64,000 nt of DNA from Paenibacillus aceti (GTDB lineage: Bacteria; Bacillota; Bacilli; Paenibacillales; Paenibacillaceae), in the NCBI RefSeq assembly GCF_003614185.1, contig NZ_KZ987724.1, forward strand, positions 4,844,046 through 4,908,045, read 5' to 3'. A program made the translations under genes and the position numbers. Shown in pieces: positions 17,920-26,745 of this stretch (positions are counted from its first letter, which is position 1; each line of letters starts with the position of its first letter). Below the pieces are notes generated by a model. The model was not told where the DNA came from. It saw only the letters and a list, made by a program, of their open reading frames with translations, and did no database searches.

Positions 17920-19239
17920 TCAGACTCTCGATTGTTCGGGCACCAGCTTGATGATCTCCAGCTTGCGGAAGCGGTTAGGTTCCTTCTCCAGCAGCTTGAA
18001 GGTGAGCTCCTCATGCTCCAATATCTCTCCGATTTGCATTTCGGGATTCGTTCCGAATAGCCATCCGCCGATGGTATCTACATCCTCTGTACTCAGATCA
18101 GACATGAATAAGTCATTGATTTGATTAATCGTAACCTTGCCGTCCGCAATGACGTGATGATCATTGAGCTTAACGAGCGGTTGTTCCTCTTCCCTGTCAA
18201 ATTCGTCGCGGATTTCCCCTACGATCTCTTCCAGAATATCTTCAATCGTGACCAATCCGGCCGTTCCGCCGTATTCATCGATCAGAATAGCCATATGGGT
18301 GCCTTCGCGCTGCATCTTTTGCAGCAGCTCATTGACCGGCATGACCTCTGATACTGCCATCGCGGGCTGGAGGATCGAGGCCAAATCCAGCTCGGGATTA
18401 TCCTCGGAGGCCAGGAAGAACTGCTTCGTATTGATGAAGCCGATGATGTTATCCTTATTCTCTCTAACCACCGGGAAGCGGGTATACTGCTGTTCCTTGA
18501 TGATATCCAGGTTCTCCCGGCGGGATTTCTCTGTATATAAACATACCATGTCGGTGCGAGGTACCATGATTTCCTTAGCTAATAAATTGTCAAAAGCGAA
18601 TATCCGGTTCACATAACCGTACTCATTCTGATTGATCTTGCCACTCTCGAAGCTCTCATTAATAATGATCTGCAATTCTTCCTCCGAGTGGGCTTCCTCA
18701 TGCTCTGAGGCAGGCTTAATGCCGACCAGGCGTACGAGCTGATTGGCCGACCCATTCAACGCCCAGATAAAAGGCCGCATGATCTTGTTGAACCAGATTA
18801 ATGGTTTGGCTGTAAGCATAGCCACGCTCTCCGCCTTGCGGATCGCTATCGTCTTGGGAGCCAGTTCCCCGACAACAACATGCAAATAAGTGACGACGAC
18901 AAATGCGATAGCGAATGAAAGTACCTTGCTGATTGCTTCAGGTATTTGGAGGCTATGGAAAAGAGGGCGCAAAATTCTTTCCACCGTCGGTTCCCCTAAC
19001 CAACCGAGTCCGAGAGCTGTAATAGTGATCCCTAACTGGCAGGCTGACAGATAGTCATCCAGATGGGTAATGATCTGTTTGACGCCGAGTGCCTTCTTGT
19101 TGCCTTCCAGAATCATTTGATCCACTCTGCTCTCTCTTACACGGACGATCGCAAATTCTACCGCTACGAAAAACGCCGTCAAAGCGATTAGAATTGCCAC
19201 CATAACCAAATTTAAACCCAATAGCCTGTCACTGTCCAT
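17920..19239 (-). CDS. CNNM/CorC (HlyC) family membrane protein with CBS pair
   Basis: A 439-residue protein with the order DUF21/CNNM membrane domain (about residues 1-190, with segments such as LVMVAILIALTAFFVAVEFA and VLSFAIAFVVVTYLHVVVGE), a CBS pair (~205-335; FDNLLAKEIMVPRTDMVCLY and AILIDEYGGTAGLVTIEDIL) and a C-terminal CorC/HlyC domain (~350-430). Relatives are linked to Mg2+ or Co2+ efflux and were once called hemolysins. AGGAG precedes the ATG at 19239. It is monocistronic with its own terminator. Confidence 0.9.
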   Translation of the reverse strand: MDSDRLLGLNLVMVAILIALTAFFVAVEFAIVRVRESRVDQMILEGNKKALGVKQIITHLDDYLSACQLGITITALGLGWLGEPTVERILRPLFHSLQIPEAISKVLSFAIAFVVVTYLHVVVGELAPKTIAIRKAESVAMLTAKPLIWFNKIMRPFIWALNGSANQLVRLVGIKPASEHEEAHSEEELQIIINESFESGKINQNEYGYVNRIFAFDNLLAKEIMVPRTDMVCLYTEKSRRENLDIIKEQQYTRFPVVRENKDNIIGFINTKQFFLASEDNPELDLASILQPAMAVSEVMPVNELLQKMQREGTHMAILIDEYGGTAGLVTIEDILEEIVGEIRDEFDREEEQPLVKLNDHHVIADGKVTINQINDLFMSDLSTEDVDTIGGWLFGTNPEMQIGEILEHEELTFKLLEKEPNRFRKLEIIKLVPEQSRV

Positions 19240-19507
19240 TCTCTACATCTACTCCTCTTGTCTATAAAATAATTAAAATGAATGCATAGCAATATTATAT
19301 AATACGCTATGATATAAAGCGAATTAACATGATGAATTATTAGTGGAATGAGATAAAATATTCGCGTTCAGACGTAATTATTAAGATTTATAATCGATAT
19401 TCAATGAATTATTCGGTTAAAGTCGAATATTATATTGAAAGTTCTATTGAATTATTCGTATGGTTTGTTAAACTGGAATTGTCGATAAAATCTGAATGTT
19501 TTGCACA
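19240..19507. other. A+T-rich divergent intergenic region
   Basis: This region separates the CNNM gene from the riboswitch. It is strongly A+T-rich, and TGAATTATTCG is repeated directly at 19405-19415 and 19448-19458, with several near copies of AATTATT. It probably holds the promoter for the riboswitch transcript, but no convincing -35/-10 pair with normal spacing was found. Confidence 0.4.
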
Positions 19508-19577
19508 TTAATTCGTATAACCTCAGAGATATGGTTTGAGGGTCTCTACAAGGAACCGTAAAATCCTGGCTACGATA
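19508..19577 (+). ncRNA. Variant purine (guanine-type) riboswitch aptamer
   Basis: The conserved core of the purine aptamer is present. J1/2 is TATAA (19516-19520). P2 is CCTCAGA/TTTGAGG with loop GATATGG. J2/3 is GTCTCTAC (19542-19549). L3 contains CCGTAAA. J3/1 is GCTA (19569-19572), followed by P1 3' bases CGA. The specificity position equivalent to xpt nucleotide 74 is C, as in guanine-type and not adenine-type aptamers. Two positions deviate: the base equivalent to 54 is A (usually C, paired with G72) and the base equivalent to 73 is G (usually A, part of the triple under the ligand). P1 is short. The aptamer precedes a COG2509 FAD-dehydrogenase gene by about 70 nt. Confidence 0.85.
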
Positions 19578-19618
19578 GGCATGTTTTGCATACCTATTCA
19601 TAGGCTCGGGATTTTTTT
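19560..19618 (+). terminator. Riboswitch expression platform: intrinsic terminator sharing the aptamer 3' strand
   Basis: Bases 19560-19569 (AAAATCCTGG) can pair with 19606-19615 (TCGGGATTTT, two G-T wobbles), enclosing a second hairpin ATAGGCATG/CATACCTAT. A T-run at 19612-19618 follows. The 5' strand overlaps L3, the 3' half of P3 and J3/1 of the aptamer, so aptamer and terminator exclude each other directly and no separate antiterminator is needed. That predicts transcription in the presence of ligand. Confidence 0.72.
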
Positions 19619-19646
19619 GCTATTTTCAACTTCAGGAGGGACATAC

Positions 19647-21083
19647 ATGAGTAAATATGATGTGATCGTAGTCGGAGCAGGACCCGCTGGTATTTTTGCT
19701 TGTTATGAGCTAACGAGGAAGGTGCCGGATTGGAAGGTGCTGTTGGTTGATAAAGGAAATGATATCTATCGTCGCCGTTGTCCGATTCTGGAAGAGAAGA
19801 TTAAGCTCTGTCCGCCGGCGGCTGGACGCAAGGAATTCGCGGGCTGTCTGCCCGCATGCTCCATTACAGCCGGGTTTGGCGGGGCGGGTGCATATAGTGA
19901 TGGGAAGTTCAACATTACGACGGAGTTCGGCGGCTGGTTAACCGACTATCTGCCTCCGTCCAAGGTGCTTGAGCTTATTAAATACGTAGATCAGATTAAT
20001 CTGGAGCATGGAGCGACAACAGAGATCACCGATCCGACGACAGAGGCGATTAAGAGAATTGAGCAGCGCGGCTATGCGGCTGGCTTGAAATTACTCCGCG
20101 CCCAGGTACGTCATTTGGGTACCGAGCAGAACCTGGAGATTATGAAGTCCATTTATGAGTATTTGCAGCCGCGGGTTGATATGCTATTCAAAGCCGAAGT
20201 AGAGGATATTATTACCGAGCAACGGGATGGACAGCAGCAGGTACAAGGCATTGTGATGAAGAGTGGCGAGATTCATGAGGCGGAGTTCGTTATGCTGGCT
20301 CCGGGCCGGGATGGCTCGGTGTGGCTGTCGGATATATTGAAGAAGCGCAGGTTGAAAATGACCAACAATCAAGTAGATATCGGTGTGCGTGTTGAGACTT
20401 CTGACATTGTGATGCGGGAAATTAACGAAAATCTTTACGAAGGCAAATTCATCTTCAATACCTCCGTGGGAACTCGGGTCCGCACGTTCTGCAGCAATCC
20501 CTCCGGCCATGTCGTCGTGGAGAATCATACCGGTGTCATGGCAGCGAATGGTCACGCCTATAAGGATCCGGTGCTGGGCTCGGCGAATACGAACTTCGCC
20601 TTGCTGGTCTCCCATAAATTCACGGAGCCCTTCGACAAGCCGAATGAATATGCCCGGGAAATTTGCCAAAGAGCGAATGACCTATCCAATGGCGGAGTGA
20701 TTGTACAGAAGTACGGTGACATTCTGCGGGGGAGAAGATCGACGGCAGTCCGAATCTCCGAGGGCTTCCTGGAGCCCACGCTGAAGGAGGCTGTACCGGG
20801 AGATTTGGGTCTCGTTCTGCCGTATATTACGATGAAGAGTCTGATCGAAATGATCGAGTCTCTGGATAAGGTGACGCCGGGAATCGCTTCAGAACATACC
20901 TTATTCTATGGAGTAGAAGCGAAATTCTATTCTGCGCGCCCGAAGCTAAGTGCTTCACTTGAGAGCGAAATTAGCGGTCTGTTCTGCGGCGGAGACGGTG
21001 CAGGGATTACTCGGGGTCTGGCGCAGGCAGGAGCAGCAGGGGTATGGATCGCTCGCGGTATGATGGAGAAGAAGGCAGATTAG
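19647..21083 (+). CDS. FAD-dependent dehydrogenase, COG2509 type
   Basis: A 478-residue flavoprotein with the N-terminal FAD-binding motif YDVIVVGAGPAGIFACYELT (residues 4-23), a second conserved block MLAPGRDGSVWLSDIL (~218-233), and the C-terminal GLFCGGDGAGITRGLAQAGA (~445-464) that completes the FAD site. A Cys-rich segment, CPILEEKIKLCPPAAGRKEF followed by AGCLPACSITAGFGG, is typical of this uncharacterised family. CAGGAGGG lies 7 bases upstream of the ATG at 19647. The substrate is unknown. Control by a purine-type riboswitch suggests a role linked to purine or modified-purine metabolism or salvage, which is an inference. Confidence 0.85.
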   Translation: MSKYDVIVVGAGPAGIFACYELTRKVPDWKVLLVDKGNDIYRRRCPILEEKIKLCPPAAGRKEFAGCLPACSITAGFGGAGAYSDGKFNITTEFGGWLTDYLPPSKVLELIKYVDQINLEHGATTEITDPTTEAIKRIEQRGYAAGLKLLRAQVRHLGTEQNLEIMKSIYEYLQPRVDMLFKAEVEDIITEQRDGQQQVQGIVMKSGEIHEAEFVMLAPGRDGSVWLSDILKKRRLKMTNNQVDIGVRVETSDIVMREINENLYEGKFIFNTSVGTRVRTFCSNPSGHVVVENHTGVMAANGHAYKDPVLGSANTNFALLVSHKFTEPFDKPNEYAREICQRANDLSNGGVIVQKYGDILRGRRSTAVRISEGFLEPTLKEAVPGDLGLVLPYITMKSLIEMIESLDKVTPGIASEHTLFYGVEAKFYSARPKLSASLESEISGLFCGGDGAGITRGLAQAGAAGVWIARGMMEKKAD

Positions 21084-21333
21084 CAACACATATGTGCAAA
21101 CGATTGCTCAAAGTGAGAAACGATGCTAGAATGCATGGTATACAGTGTTTTGGATAACCTGTCTGGTAACTTTGTTCGCGGATTATGATCATCATATTAC
21201 TACTAACTACTAGACAGGCAGTGGGGTGGCGGAACGTTTTGGGGAATGGTTGCCATATGATACATTGGCATCTGATATGACCTTTCTCGATTTGCTCACA
21301 CTTTCACATTTTCATGAGATAGGAGTGAAGCCA

Positions 21334-23310
21334 GTGTCGGTACAGAAGGAAATAGATGTGGTTACGGATTATGGGGATCTTAGCGTGACTGATGGCGTTT
21401 CCGTGTTTGATGCGGAGTTTGACGAGATGTTCTATTACGATGGCGATGACTTGGGGGTCACTTACACGCCGGAGCGGACGGTATTTAGACTATGGGCTCC
21501 GACAGCCTCCGAAGCTAGCGTTCTGATTTATAATAGCTGGGACGATGAGCTTGTAGAGCGCCGGCCGATGATTCGTGATATTCAAGGTACTTGGGTGCTT
21601 ACTGTAAATGAAGACTGCAATCATTGGTACTACACCTATGGAGTGAAGATTGGCAGTCAATGGAATGAAGCGGTCGATCCTTATGCCCGAGCTGTGGGCG
21701 TGAATGGCGACCGTGGAGTTGTGCTTGATCTGCGCAGCACGGAGCCACAGCAGTGGACCGAAGACAGACCTGCGTTGGCTGCTCCGGTGGATGCAGTGAT
21801 CTATGAGCTTCATGTTAAGGATCTTTCGATCCATCCCCAGAGCGGAAGCAGGTATCCGGGGAAATTCCTCGGGTTAGCGGAGAACGGTACGACTGGGCCG
21901 GACGGAATTCCGACAGGACTTGACCATATTTCCGGGCTCGGTGTGACCCATGTCCAGCTGCTCCCGGTATACGATTATGCGACGGAGAGCGTAGACGAGA
22001 CCAAGCCAGAGCTTCCGCAGTATAACTGGGGCTATGATCCGAAGAACTATAATGTTCCGGAGGGCTCCTATGCTACTGATCCATATGCGCCTGGGCTGAG
22101 AATCAAGGAATTGAAGCAGACGATCCAGGCGCTGCATGACCGCGGCATAAGAGTCATTATGGACGTCGTGTACAATCATGTGTATGACGGGTATCAGGTC
22201 AATTTCACCAAGCTTGTTCCTGGCTACTATCTGCGTTATAAAGCGGACGGAACATTCTCTAACGGTAGCTTCTGCGGTAATGAATGCGCCTCCGAACGGG
22301 CGATGATGTCCAAGTTTATCGTCGATTCCATCGTCTATTGGGCCAAGGAATATCATATGGATGGCTTCCGCTTTGACCTGATGGGATTGATGGATATCGT
22401 GACGATGAATGAGATCAGACGTCGCCTGGATGAGATTGACCCTTCGATTATGATGATTGGCGAAGGCTGGATTATGGATACGGTACTGCCAGAGGCGCAG
22501 CGTGCCAATCAGAGCAATGCCGCCATACTGCCGCGTATCGCACATTTTAACGATGGTTTCCGCGATGCGGTGAAGGGGAATATTTTCATCTATGATCGAA
22601 AAGGCTTCATCAGCCACGGCGACGGCTTCGAGGAAAGCGTGAAGCGGGGAATCGTCGGTGGAATTCAGTATGGCGACTCCATTGCGCAGCATGCTACTGA
22701 GCCGGATCAAACGGTTAATTATATAGAATGCCATGATAATCATACTTTATGGGATAAGCTGCTGCTCTCAACGGAGGGCGAGACGGATGAACAGCGGCGT
22801 AGAATGCATCGACTCGCCTCGGCGATGGTGTTGACGAGCCAGGGCATCCCGTTCATTCATGCCGGGCAGGAATTTATGCGCACGAAGCAGGGCGTAGAGA
22901 ACAGCTATAAATCTCCGATAGAGATCAATCAGATGGACTGGCAGCGCTGTGCCGATCACCAGAGCGATGTACTGTATATGTGCAGCCTCATCAAGCTGCG
23001 TCAGGCCCACCCGGCCTTCCGCCTGAGAACGGCTCAGGAGATTCGGGAGCATCTTCATTTTGAACAGGCACCGGATCATGCGATTGCCTACACGCTGCGC
23101 AATCACGCTGGCGGGGACCCGGATCTTCACCTCTATGTGCTCTATAATGCTAACCCGGGACTTATTACCCTTGAGCTTCCACAGCTCGGAGAGTGGAAAG
23201 TCCGCTTTGGCAGCGAGAATATAGTCTCCCTGGAGCAGCAGCAGCTTGAGGTGCAAGGAATAGGCATGGTTATGCTTGCCGTTGTTCACCCGGCGACCAA
23301 ATCCAAATAA
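21334..23310 (+). CDS. pulA: Type I pullulanase (GH13)
   Basis: A 658-residue alpha-amylase superfamily enzyme that hydrolyses alpha-1,6 branch links in pullulan and limit dextrins. It has an N-terminal CBM48-like domain (FRLWAPTASEASVLIYNSWD), the type I pullulanase signature QYNWGYDPKNYNVPEGSYA (~228-246), and the GH13 conserved regions DVVYNHVY (I), DGFRFDLMGLMD (II, nucleophile Asp), IGEGW (III, acid Glu) and IECHDNHT (IV). The GTG at 21334 is chosen because AGGAGTGA ends 5 bases upstream; an in-frame GTG at 21226 has no site. No signal peptide, so cytoplasmic debranching of imported maltodextrins or glycogen is likely. Confidence 0.93.
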   Translation: MSVQKEIDVVTDYGDLSVTDGVSVFDAEFDEMFYYDGDDLGVTYTPERTVFRLWAPTASEASVLIYNSWDDELVERRPMIRDIQGTWVLTVNEDCNHWYYTYGVKIGSQWNEAVDPYARAVGVNGDRGVVLDLRSTEPQQWTEDRPALAAPVDAVIYELHVKDLSIHPQSGSRYPGKFLGLAENGTTGPDGIPTGLDHISGLGVTHVQLLPVYDYATESVDETKPELPQYNWGYDPKNYNVPEGSYATDPYAPGLRIKELKQTIQALHDRGIRVIMDVVYNHVYDGYQVNFTKLVPGYYLRYKADGTFSNGSFCGNECASERAMMSKFIVDSIVYWAKEYHMDGFRFDLMGLMDIVTMNEIRRRLDEIDPSIMMIGEGWIMDTVLPEAQRANQSNAAILPRIAHFNDGFRDAVKGNIFIYDRKGFISHGDGFEESVKRGIVGGIQYGDSIAQHATEPDQTVNYIECHDNHTLWDKLLLSTEGETDEQRRRMHRLASAMVLTSQGIPFIHAGQEFMRTKQGVENSYKSPIEINQMDWQRCADHQSDVLYMCSLIKLRQAHPAFRLRTAQEIREHLHFEQAPDHAIAYTLRNHAGGDPDLHLYVLYNANPGLITLELPQLGEWKVRFGSENIVSLEQQQLEVQGIGMVMLAVVHPATKSK

Positions 23311-23326
23311 TATTAGATCAACAATG

Positions 23327-23374
23327 GACCGAGTTCAGGATTACATTAGTTTGTATCCGAGCTCGGTCTTTTTT
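23327..23374 (+). terminator. Rho-independent terminator of pulA
   Basis: GACCGAG at 23327-23333 is inverted as CTCGGTC at 23362-23368, followed by a run of T. It lies 16 bp after the pullulanase stop codon. Confidence 0.75.
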
Positions 23375-23387
23375 CAATGCGCCAGAG

Positions 23388-23452
23388 TCTAACGAAACAG
23401 GGTATCGCTATTTGCGCCCAAAAGCGCTGATCGGAATTGTAACGAGTTTCCT
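23388..23452 (+). repeat. Half element of repeat family 1 (two direct units)
   Basis: TCTAACGAAAC...TATCGCTATT starts at 23388, and a degenerate second unit, TGTAACGAGTTTCC, starts at 23438, again exactly 50 bp on. The inverted half expected near 23502 is absent; the minus-strand terminator of the GH65 gene occupies that position. Confidence 0.6.
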
Positions 23453-23482
23453 TAGAGAAAAGAAGTGGGCTAGCTGCATGAA

Positions 23483-23527
23483 AAAAGGCACCCAACCCAA
23501 GCCACACGTGACTTAAGGGGCGCCCCT
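23483..23527 (-). terminator. Rho-independent terminator of the GH65 operon
   Basis: On the minus strand GGGCGCCCC (about 23519-23527) is followed by a loop and GGGTGCC with a run of six T (AAAAAAGGCACCC at 23481-23493 on the plus strand). It lies 10 bp beyond the stop codon at 23537. Confidence 0.7.
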
Positions 23528-23536
23528 AGAAGTAGA

Positions 23537-25837
23537 TTACTGATGCTTGATCTCGCTATTGCCGTCTACCGTATAGCTAGCGTCGTACACTCGGATCGCT
23601 GCCGGGGTATCCGTCTCATTGAGCACTTGGATAGCGTCCTTGGTCACATTCACCTTTAGGCGCGAGCCACGGAACATGACCTTGAACGAGAAATTATCCC
23701 AGTGGGATGGCACGAATGGACGCAGCACCAATTCGCCGTCTACGACGCGCAATCCGCCGAAGCCTTGCACGATGGACATCCATGTGCCCGCCATACTTGT
23801 CGTATGACAGCCATCCTCTGTATCATTGTTGTAATTGTCCAGATCCAGTCTGGCAGTCCGCAGATACATTTCATAAGCCTTCTCCTGATAACCGAGCTCA
23901 CAGGCGATAATGGAGTGTACGCAAGGGGACAGGGAGGACTCATGCACCGTCATCGGCTCATAGAAATCGAAATTCCGTTTCTTCGTGTCGAGATCATAGC
24001 GGTCACCTAGGAAATACAAGCCTTGCAATACGTCAGCCTGCTTGATGAAGCAGGAACGCAGAATGCGGTCCCAGGACCAGTTCTGATTGATCGGCAGATT
24101 ACCAGCTGGCAGATCCTTCACAGCGATCAGTTCTTTGTCCAGGAAGCCATCCTGCTGCAGGAATACGCCGCGCTCCTCATCGTACGGATAATACATATTG
24201 TCGATGATATGCTGCCATTGCTTCGTCTCCTCCTCCTGCAGACCAAGCTTGGCGATCAGAGCCTGATATCTGTCCGGCTCATTCGCCTTCAGGTATTCCA
24301 GTACCTCCAGCGTATATTCGAGCGTCCAGACAGCAATCCGGTTCGTATACCAGTTGTTGTTGACGTTGTTCTCATATTCGTTAGGTCCGGTTACGCCGAG
24401 CATAACGTATTTATTCTTGGCCTTGGAGAAGTTCACACGCTGCTCCCAGAAGCGGGAAATCTCCGCCAGCACCTCGAGCCCGTATTGTCCCAGATAGGCA
24501 AAATCGCCAGTATAATTTACATAGTTATAGATGGCATAAGCGATCGCACCGTTCCGGTGGATTTCCTCAAACGTAATTTCCCATTCATTATGGCATTCCT
24601 CACCATTCATCGTCACCATCGGATAGAGCGCGCCCTTCGTGAAGCCGAGCTTCTTCGCGTTCTCTTTCGCCTTCTCCAGATGCTTATAGCGATAGATCAA
24701 GAGATTGCGAGCAATATGGGCATCCGCGGTACTAAGGTAGAAAGGAATACAATAAGCTTCGGTATCCCAGTAGGTACTTCCGCCGTATTTTTCACCAGTG
24801 AAGCCCTTCGGTCCGATATTGAGGCGGTCATCCTCACCGTTATAGGTCTGATTCAATTGGAAAATATTAAAGCGGATCGCCTGCTGCGCCGATACATCGC
24901 CTTCGATGATGATGTCGCTATCTCTCCATTTATCCGCCCATCCGGCAGCTTGCTCACTGAGCAGCGTGTCGAATCCGGCTTGCTTCGCTTCCGCGAGCAG
25001 CCCCTTGCCGGCTTCCACCAAATCCCCAAGTCCATGGTCTCGGGAAGTCACGTTGGCCACGTATTTGAACAAGGCAACTGGCTCATTCGCCTGCGCTTCC
25101 ACGCTGACTTCGCCGCCTACGTATTTTTCCTTCTCACTTACGGTAGGTTGGAGATCCAGCTTGACGCCATTCTTGAACACATCGAAAGACATCACCGAGG
25201 TTACATGGAAGTCCAGCTTCTTCGTCTTCACGGTCAGATAATAAAGCTCAGGCGCAGCCGATTTCTCCACTTCCAGCCAGAATTTCTCCTCATAGTTGGA
25301 GTCTTTGTTCTGTACATCTCCATCCAGATAAGGGTTCAGGGTGATATTGCCTGTGAAGTTGAGCGGCGTGACCGTATAGCGGATCGCTCCGATCTGATGG
25401 CGCTTCACGCTGACGAAGCGAAGGGACTCAACGGCTAATTCCTTGCCATCCTTCAGCACTGCCACAAAACGGCGGGACAGATAGCCTTCCTTCATATTCA
25501 GCTCGCGCACGAAGTCCTTGACTTCACACTCAGCCAGATCGAGCGCTGTTCCATCGATCGTGACGTTTATGCCGATCCAGTTCGTACTGTTGAGCACCTT
25601 GGCAAAATACTCCGGATATCCGTTCTTCCACCAGCCTACACGGGTTTTGTCAGGATAGTATACGCCCGCCATATAGCTGCCTTGCAGGCTTGCACCGCTG
25701 TACTGCTCTTCGAAATTCGCGCGCTGTCCCATATATCCATTGCCGATACTGAAGATACTCTCGGAAATTTCATGGTTTTGCGGATCGAAGGATTCTTCGA
25801 TGATGGACCATTCGTTCAATTTCAAATATTGCTTCAC
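23537..25837 (-). CDS. GH65 family glycoside phosphorylase, probably maltose phosphorylase
   Basis: A 766-residue GH65 enzyme, the normal size for the family. The N-terminal beta-sandwich begins MKQYLKLNEWSIIEESFDPQ and contains FSIGNGYMGQRANFEE; the (alpha/alpha)6 barrel includes ECHNEWEITFEEIHRNGA (~353-370) and the acid motif GVTGPNEYENNVNNNWYTN. The Glu of PNEY falls at residue 487, the position of the general acid reported for Lactobacillus maltose phosphorylase. Such enzymes convert maltose and phosphate into glucose and beta-glucose-1-phosphate. The adjacent beta-phosphoglucomutase, 60 bp upstream, fits this product. Kojibiose or trehalose phosphorylase are alternatives that sequence alone does not exclude. 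The start is a GTG at 25837 behind AAGGAG. Confidence 0.9.
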   Translation of the reverse strand: MKQYLKLNEWSIIEESFDPQNHEISESIFSIGNGYMGQRANFEEQYSGASLQGSYMAGVYYPDKTRVGWWKNGYPEYFAKVLNSTNWIGINVTIDGTALDLAECEVKDFVRELNMKEGYLSRRFVAVLKDGKELAVESLRFVSVKRHQIGAIRYTVTPLNFTGNITLNPYLDGDVQNKDSNYEEKFWLEVEKSAAPELYYLTVKTKKLDFHVTSVMSFDVFKNGVKLDLQPTVSEKEKYVGGEVSVEAQANEPVALFKYVANVTSRDHGLGDLVEAGKGLLAEAKQAGFDTLLSEQAAGWADKWRDSDIIIEGDVSAQQAIRFNIFQLNQTYNGEDDRLNIGPKGFTGEKYGGSTYWDTEAYCIPFYLSTADAHIARNLLIYRYKHLEKAKENAKKLGFTKGALYPMVTMNGEECHNEWEITFEEIHRNGAIAYAIYNYVNYTGDFAYLGQYGLEVLAEISRFWEQRVNFSKAKNKYVMLGVTGPNEYENNVNNNWYTNRIAVWTLEYTLEVLEYLKANEPDRYQALIAKLGLQEEETKQWQHIIDNMYYPYDEERGVFLQQDGFLDKELIAVKDLPAGNLPINQNWSWDRILRSCFIKQADVLQGLYFLGDRYDLDTKKRNFDFYEPMTVHESSLSPCVHSIIACELGYQEKAYEMYLRTARLDLDNYNNDTEDGCHTTSMAGTWMSIVQGFGGLRVVDGELVLRPFVPSHWDNFSFKVMFRGSRLKVNVTKDAIQVLNETDTPAAIRVYDASYTVDGNSEIKHQ

Positions 25838-25897
25838 AGTAATCTTCTCCTTTTCATCTACAGTGATTTAATTCAAACTTTGATAAAACTCTTATGA

Positions 25898-26554
25898 TTA
25901 AGCTTCAAGCTCACTCAGGCGCTCTACAGTCATATCAGCCAGGGAAGCGATCACGAAGTCAGCTTGGCCCAGCGTGGCTGCTGAGCCGATTCCGATGCAG
26001 CTCATACCCGCCCGGCGCGCGGCTTCAACGCCAGCTTCCGCATCCTCGAACACCACGCAATGCTCTGCAGGTACACCCAGCTCCTGGGCGCCTAGCGTGA
26101 ACACTTCAGGGTCCGGCTTGGCACTGGAAGTGCGAGTTCCATCGATGATCGCGTCAAAATAAGGGGTGAGTCCTGTATTATTAAGGATCGTCATTGCATT
26201 TTTGCTGGCAGAGCCCAGAGCCGTCTTAAGCCCGTTATCCCGGCAGGCCTGCAGAAACTCAAGCGCCCCCGGCAATATTTCGGTATGATCCATATTGGAT
26301 ATCGATTCAACATACCAATCGTTTTTACGTGCGGCCAGTTCTTGCTTCTTAGCATCCTCCAATGTGAGCTTCCCAATACTTAACAGGATGTCCAGCGAAG
26401 CCATGCGGCTGACGCCTTTTAGTCTCTCATTATCCTGCTCGGTGAAATCGAAGCCCAGCTCCTGGGACAGACGCTTCCAGGCTAAATAGTGATATTTGGC
26501 GGTATCTACGAGGACACCATCGAGATCGAACAGACAGGCGCGAATATGGCTCAT
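25898..26554 (-). CDS. pgmB: Beta-phosphoglucomutase
   Basis: A 218-residue haloacid dehalogenase-fold enzyme that interconverts beta-glucose-1-phosphate and glucose-6-phosphate. The nucleophile motif is LFDLDGVLVDTAKYHYLAW (Asp at about residues 9 and 11). Other blocks are the cap-domain RLKGVSRMASLDILL, LGSASKN (motif II) and VFEDAEAGVEAARRAGM (motif IV). It is in an operon with the GH65 phosphorylase, whose product it would consume. AAGGAGGAG precedes the ATG at 26554, and a palindromic CAAACGTTTG operator lies about 45 bp upstream of the start. Confidence 0.94.
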   Translation of the reverse strand: MSHIRACLFDLDGVLVDTAKYHYLAWKRLSQELGFDFTEQDNERLKGVSRMASLDILLSIGKLTLEDAKKQELAARKNDWYVESISNMDHTEILPGALEFLQACRDNGLKTALGSASKNAMTILNNTGLTPYFDAIIDGTRTSSAKPDPEVFTLGAQELGVPAEHCVVFEDAEAGVEAARRAGMSCIGIGSAATLGQADFVIASLADMTVERLSELEA

Positions 26555-26593
26555 AAATTCTCCTCCTTAAGTGTGCAGAAAGTGTGTAGTAAA

Positions 26594-26613
26594 TTGCGCA
26601 AACGTTTGAACAA
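26594..26613. promoter_or_regulatory. LacI-family operator upstream of pgmB
   Basis: CAAACGTTTG at 26599-26608 is a perfect 10-bp palindrome inside TTGCGCAAACGTTTGAACAA. The central CG with flanking A/T is typical of LacI/GalR-family sites. It lies between the LacI regulator gene and pgmB, so that regulator (or CcpA) probably controls the phosphorylase operon. A near-identical core occurs at 28011 and 46182. Confidence 0.7.
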
Positions 26614-26745
26614 ATGATAAAAAATAAAAGAAGCGGGTATGCTTCCATTATTTTATGCAGAATGTGGTTGATTTGAACGTTAATGAGGCAAAGATCAAAT
26701 CAATATTGCTTCAAATAAGGTTTTCAGACGTAATTATACAGCAGA

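Noticed and set aside
19240-19507. Origin-like or regulatory AATTATTCG repeats
   Set aside because: The repeats are few and irregular in a very A+T-rich stretch; no DnaA-box cluster or replication gene is near.
21874-22743. Long open frame on the minus strand opposite pulA
   Set aside because: It is antisense to conserved GH13 catalytic regions and shows no independent coding evidence.
24023-25438. Long open frame (471 codons) on the plus strand opposite the GH65 gene
   Set aside because: It lies entirely antisense to a clearly conserved GH65 protein, lacks a ribosome binding site and has no recognisable motif; it reflects codon bias.
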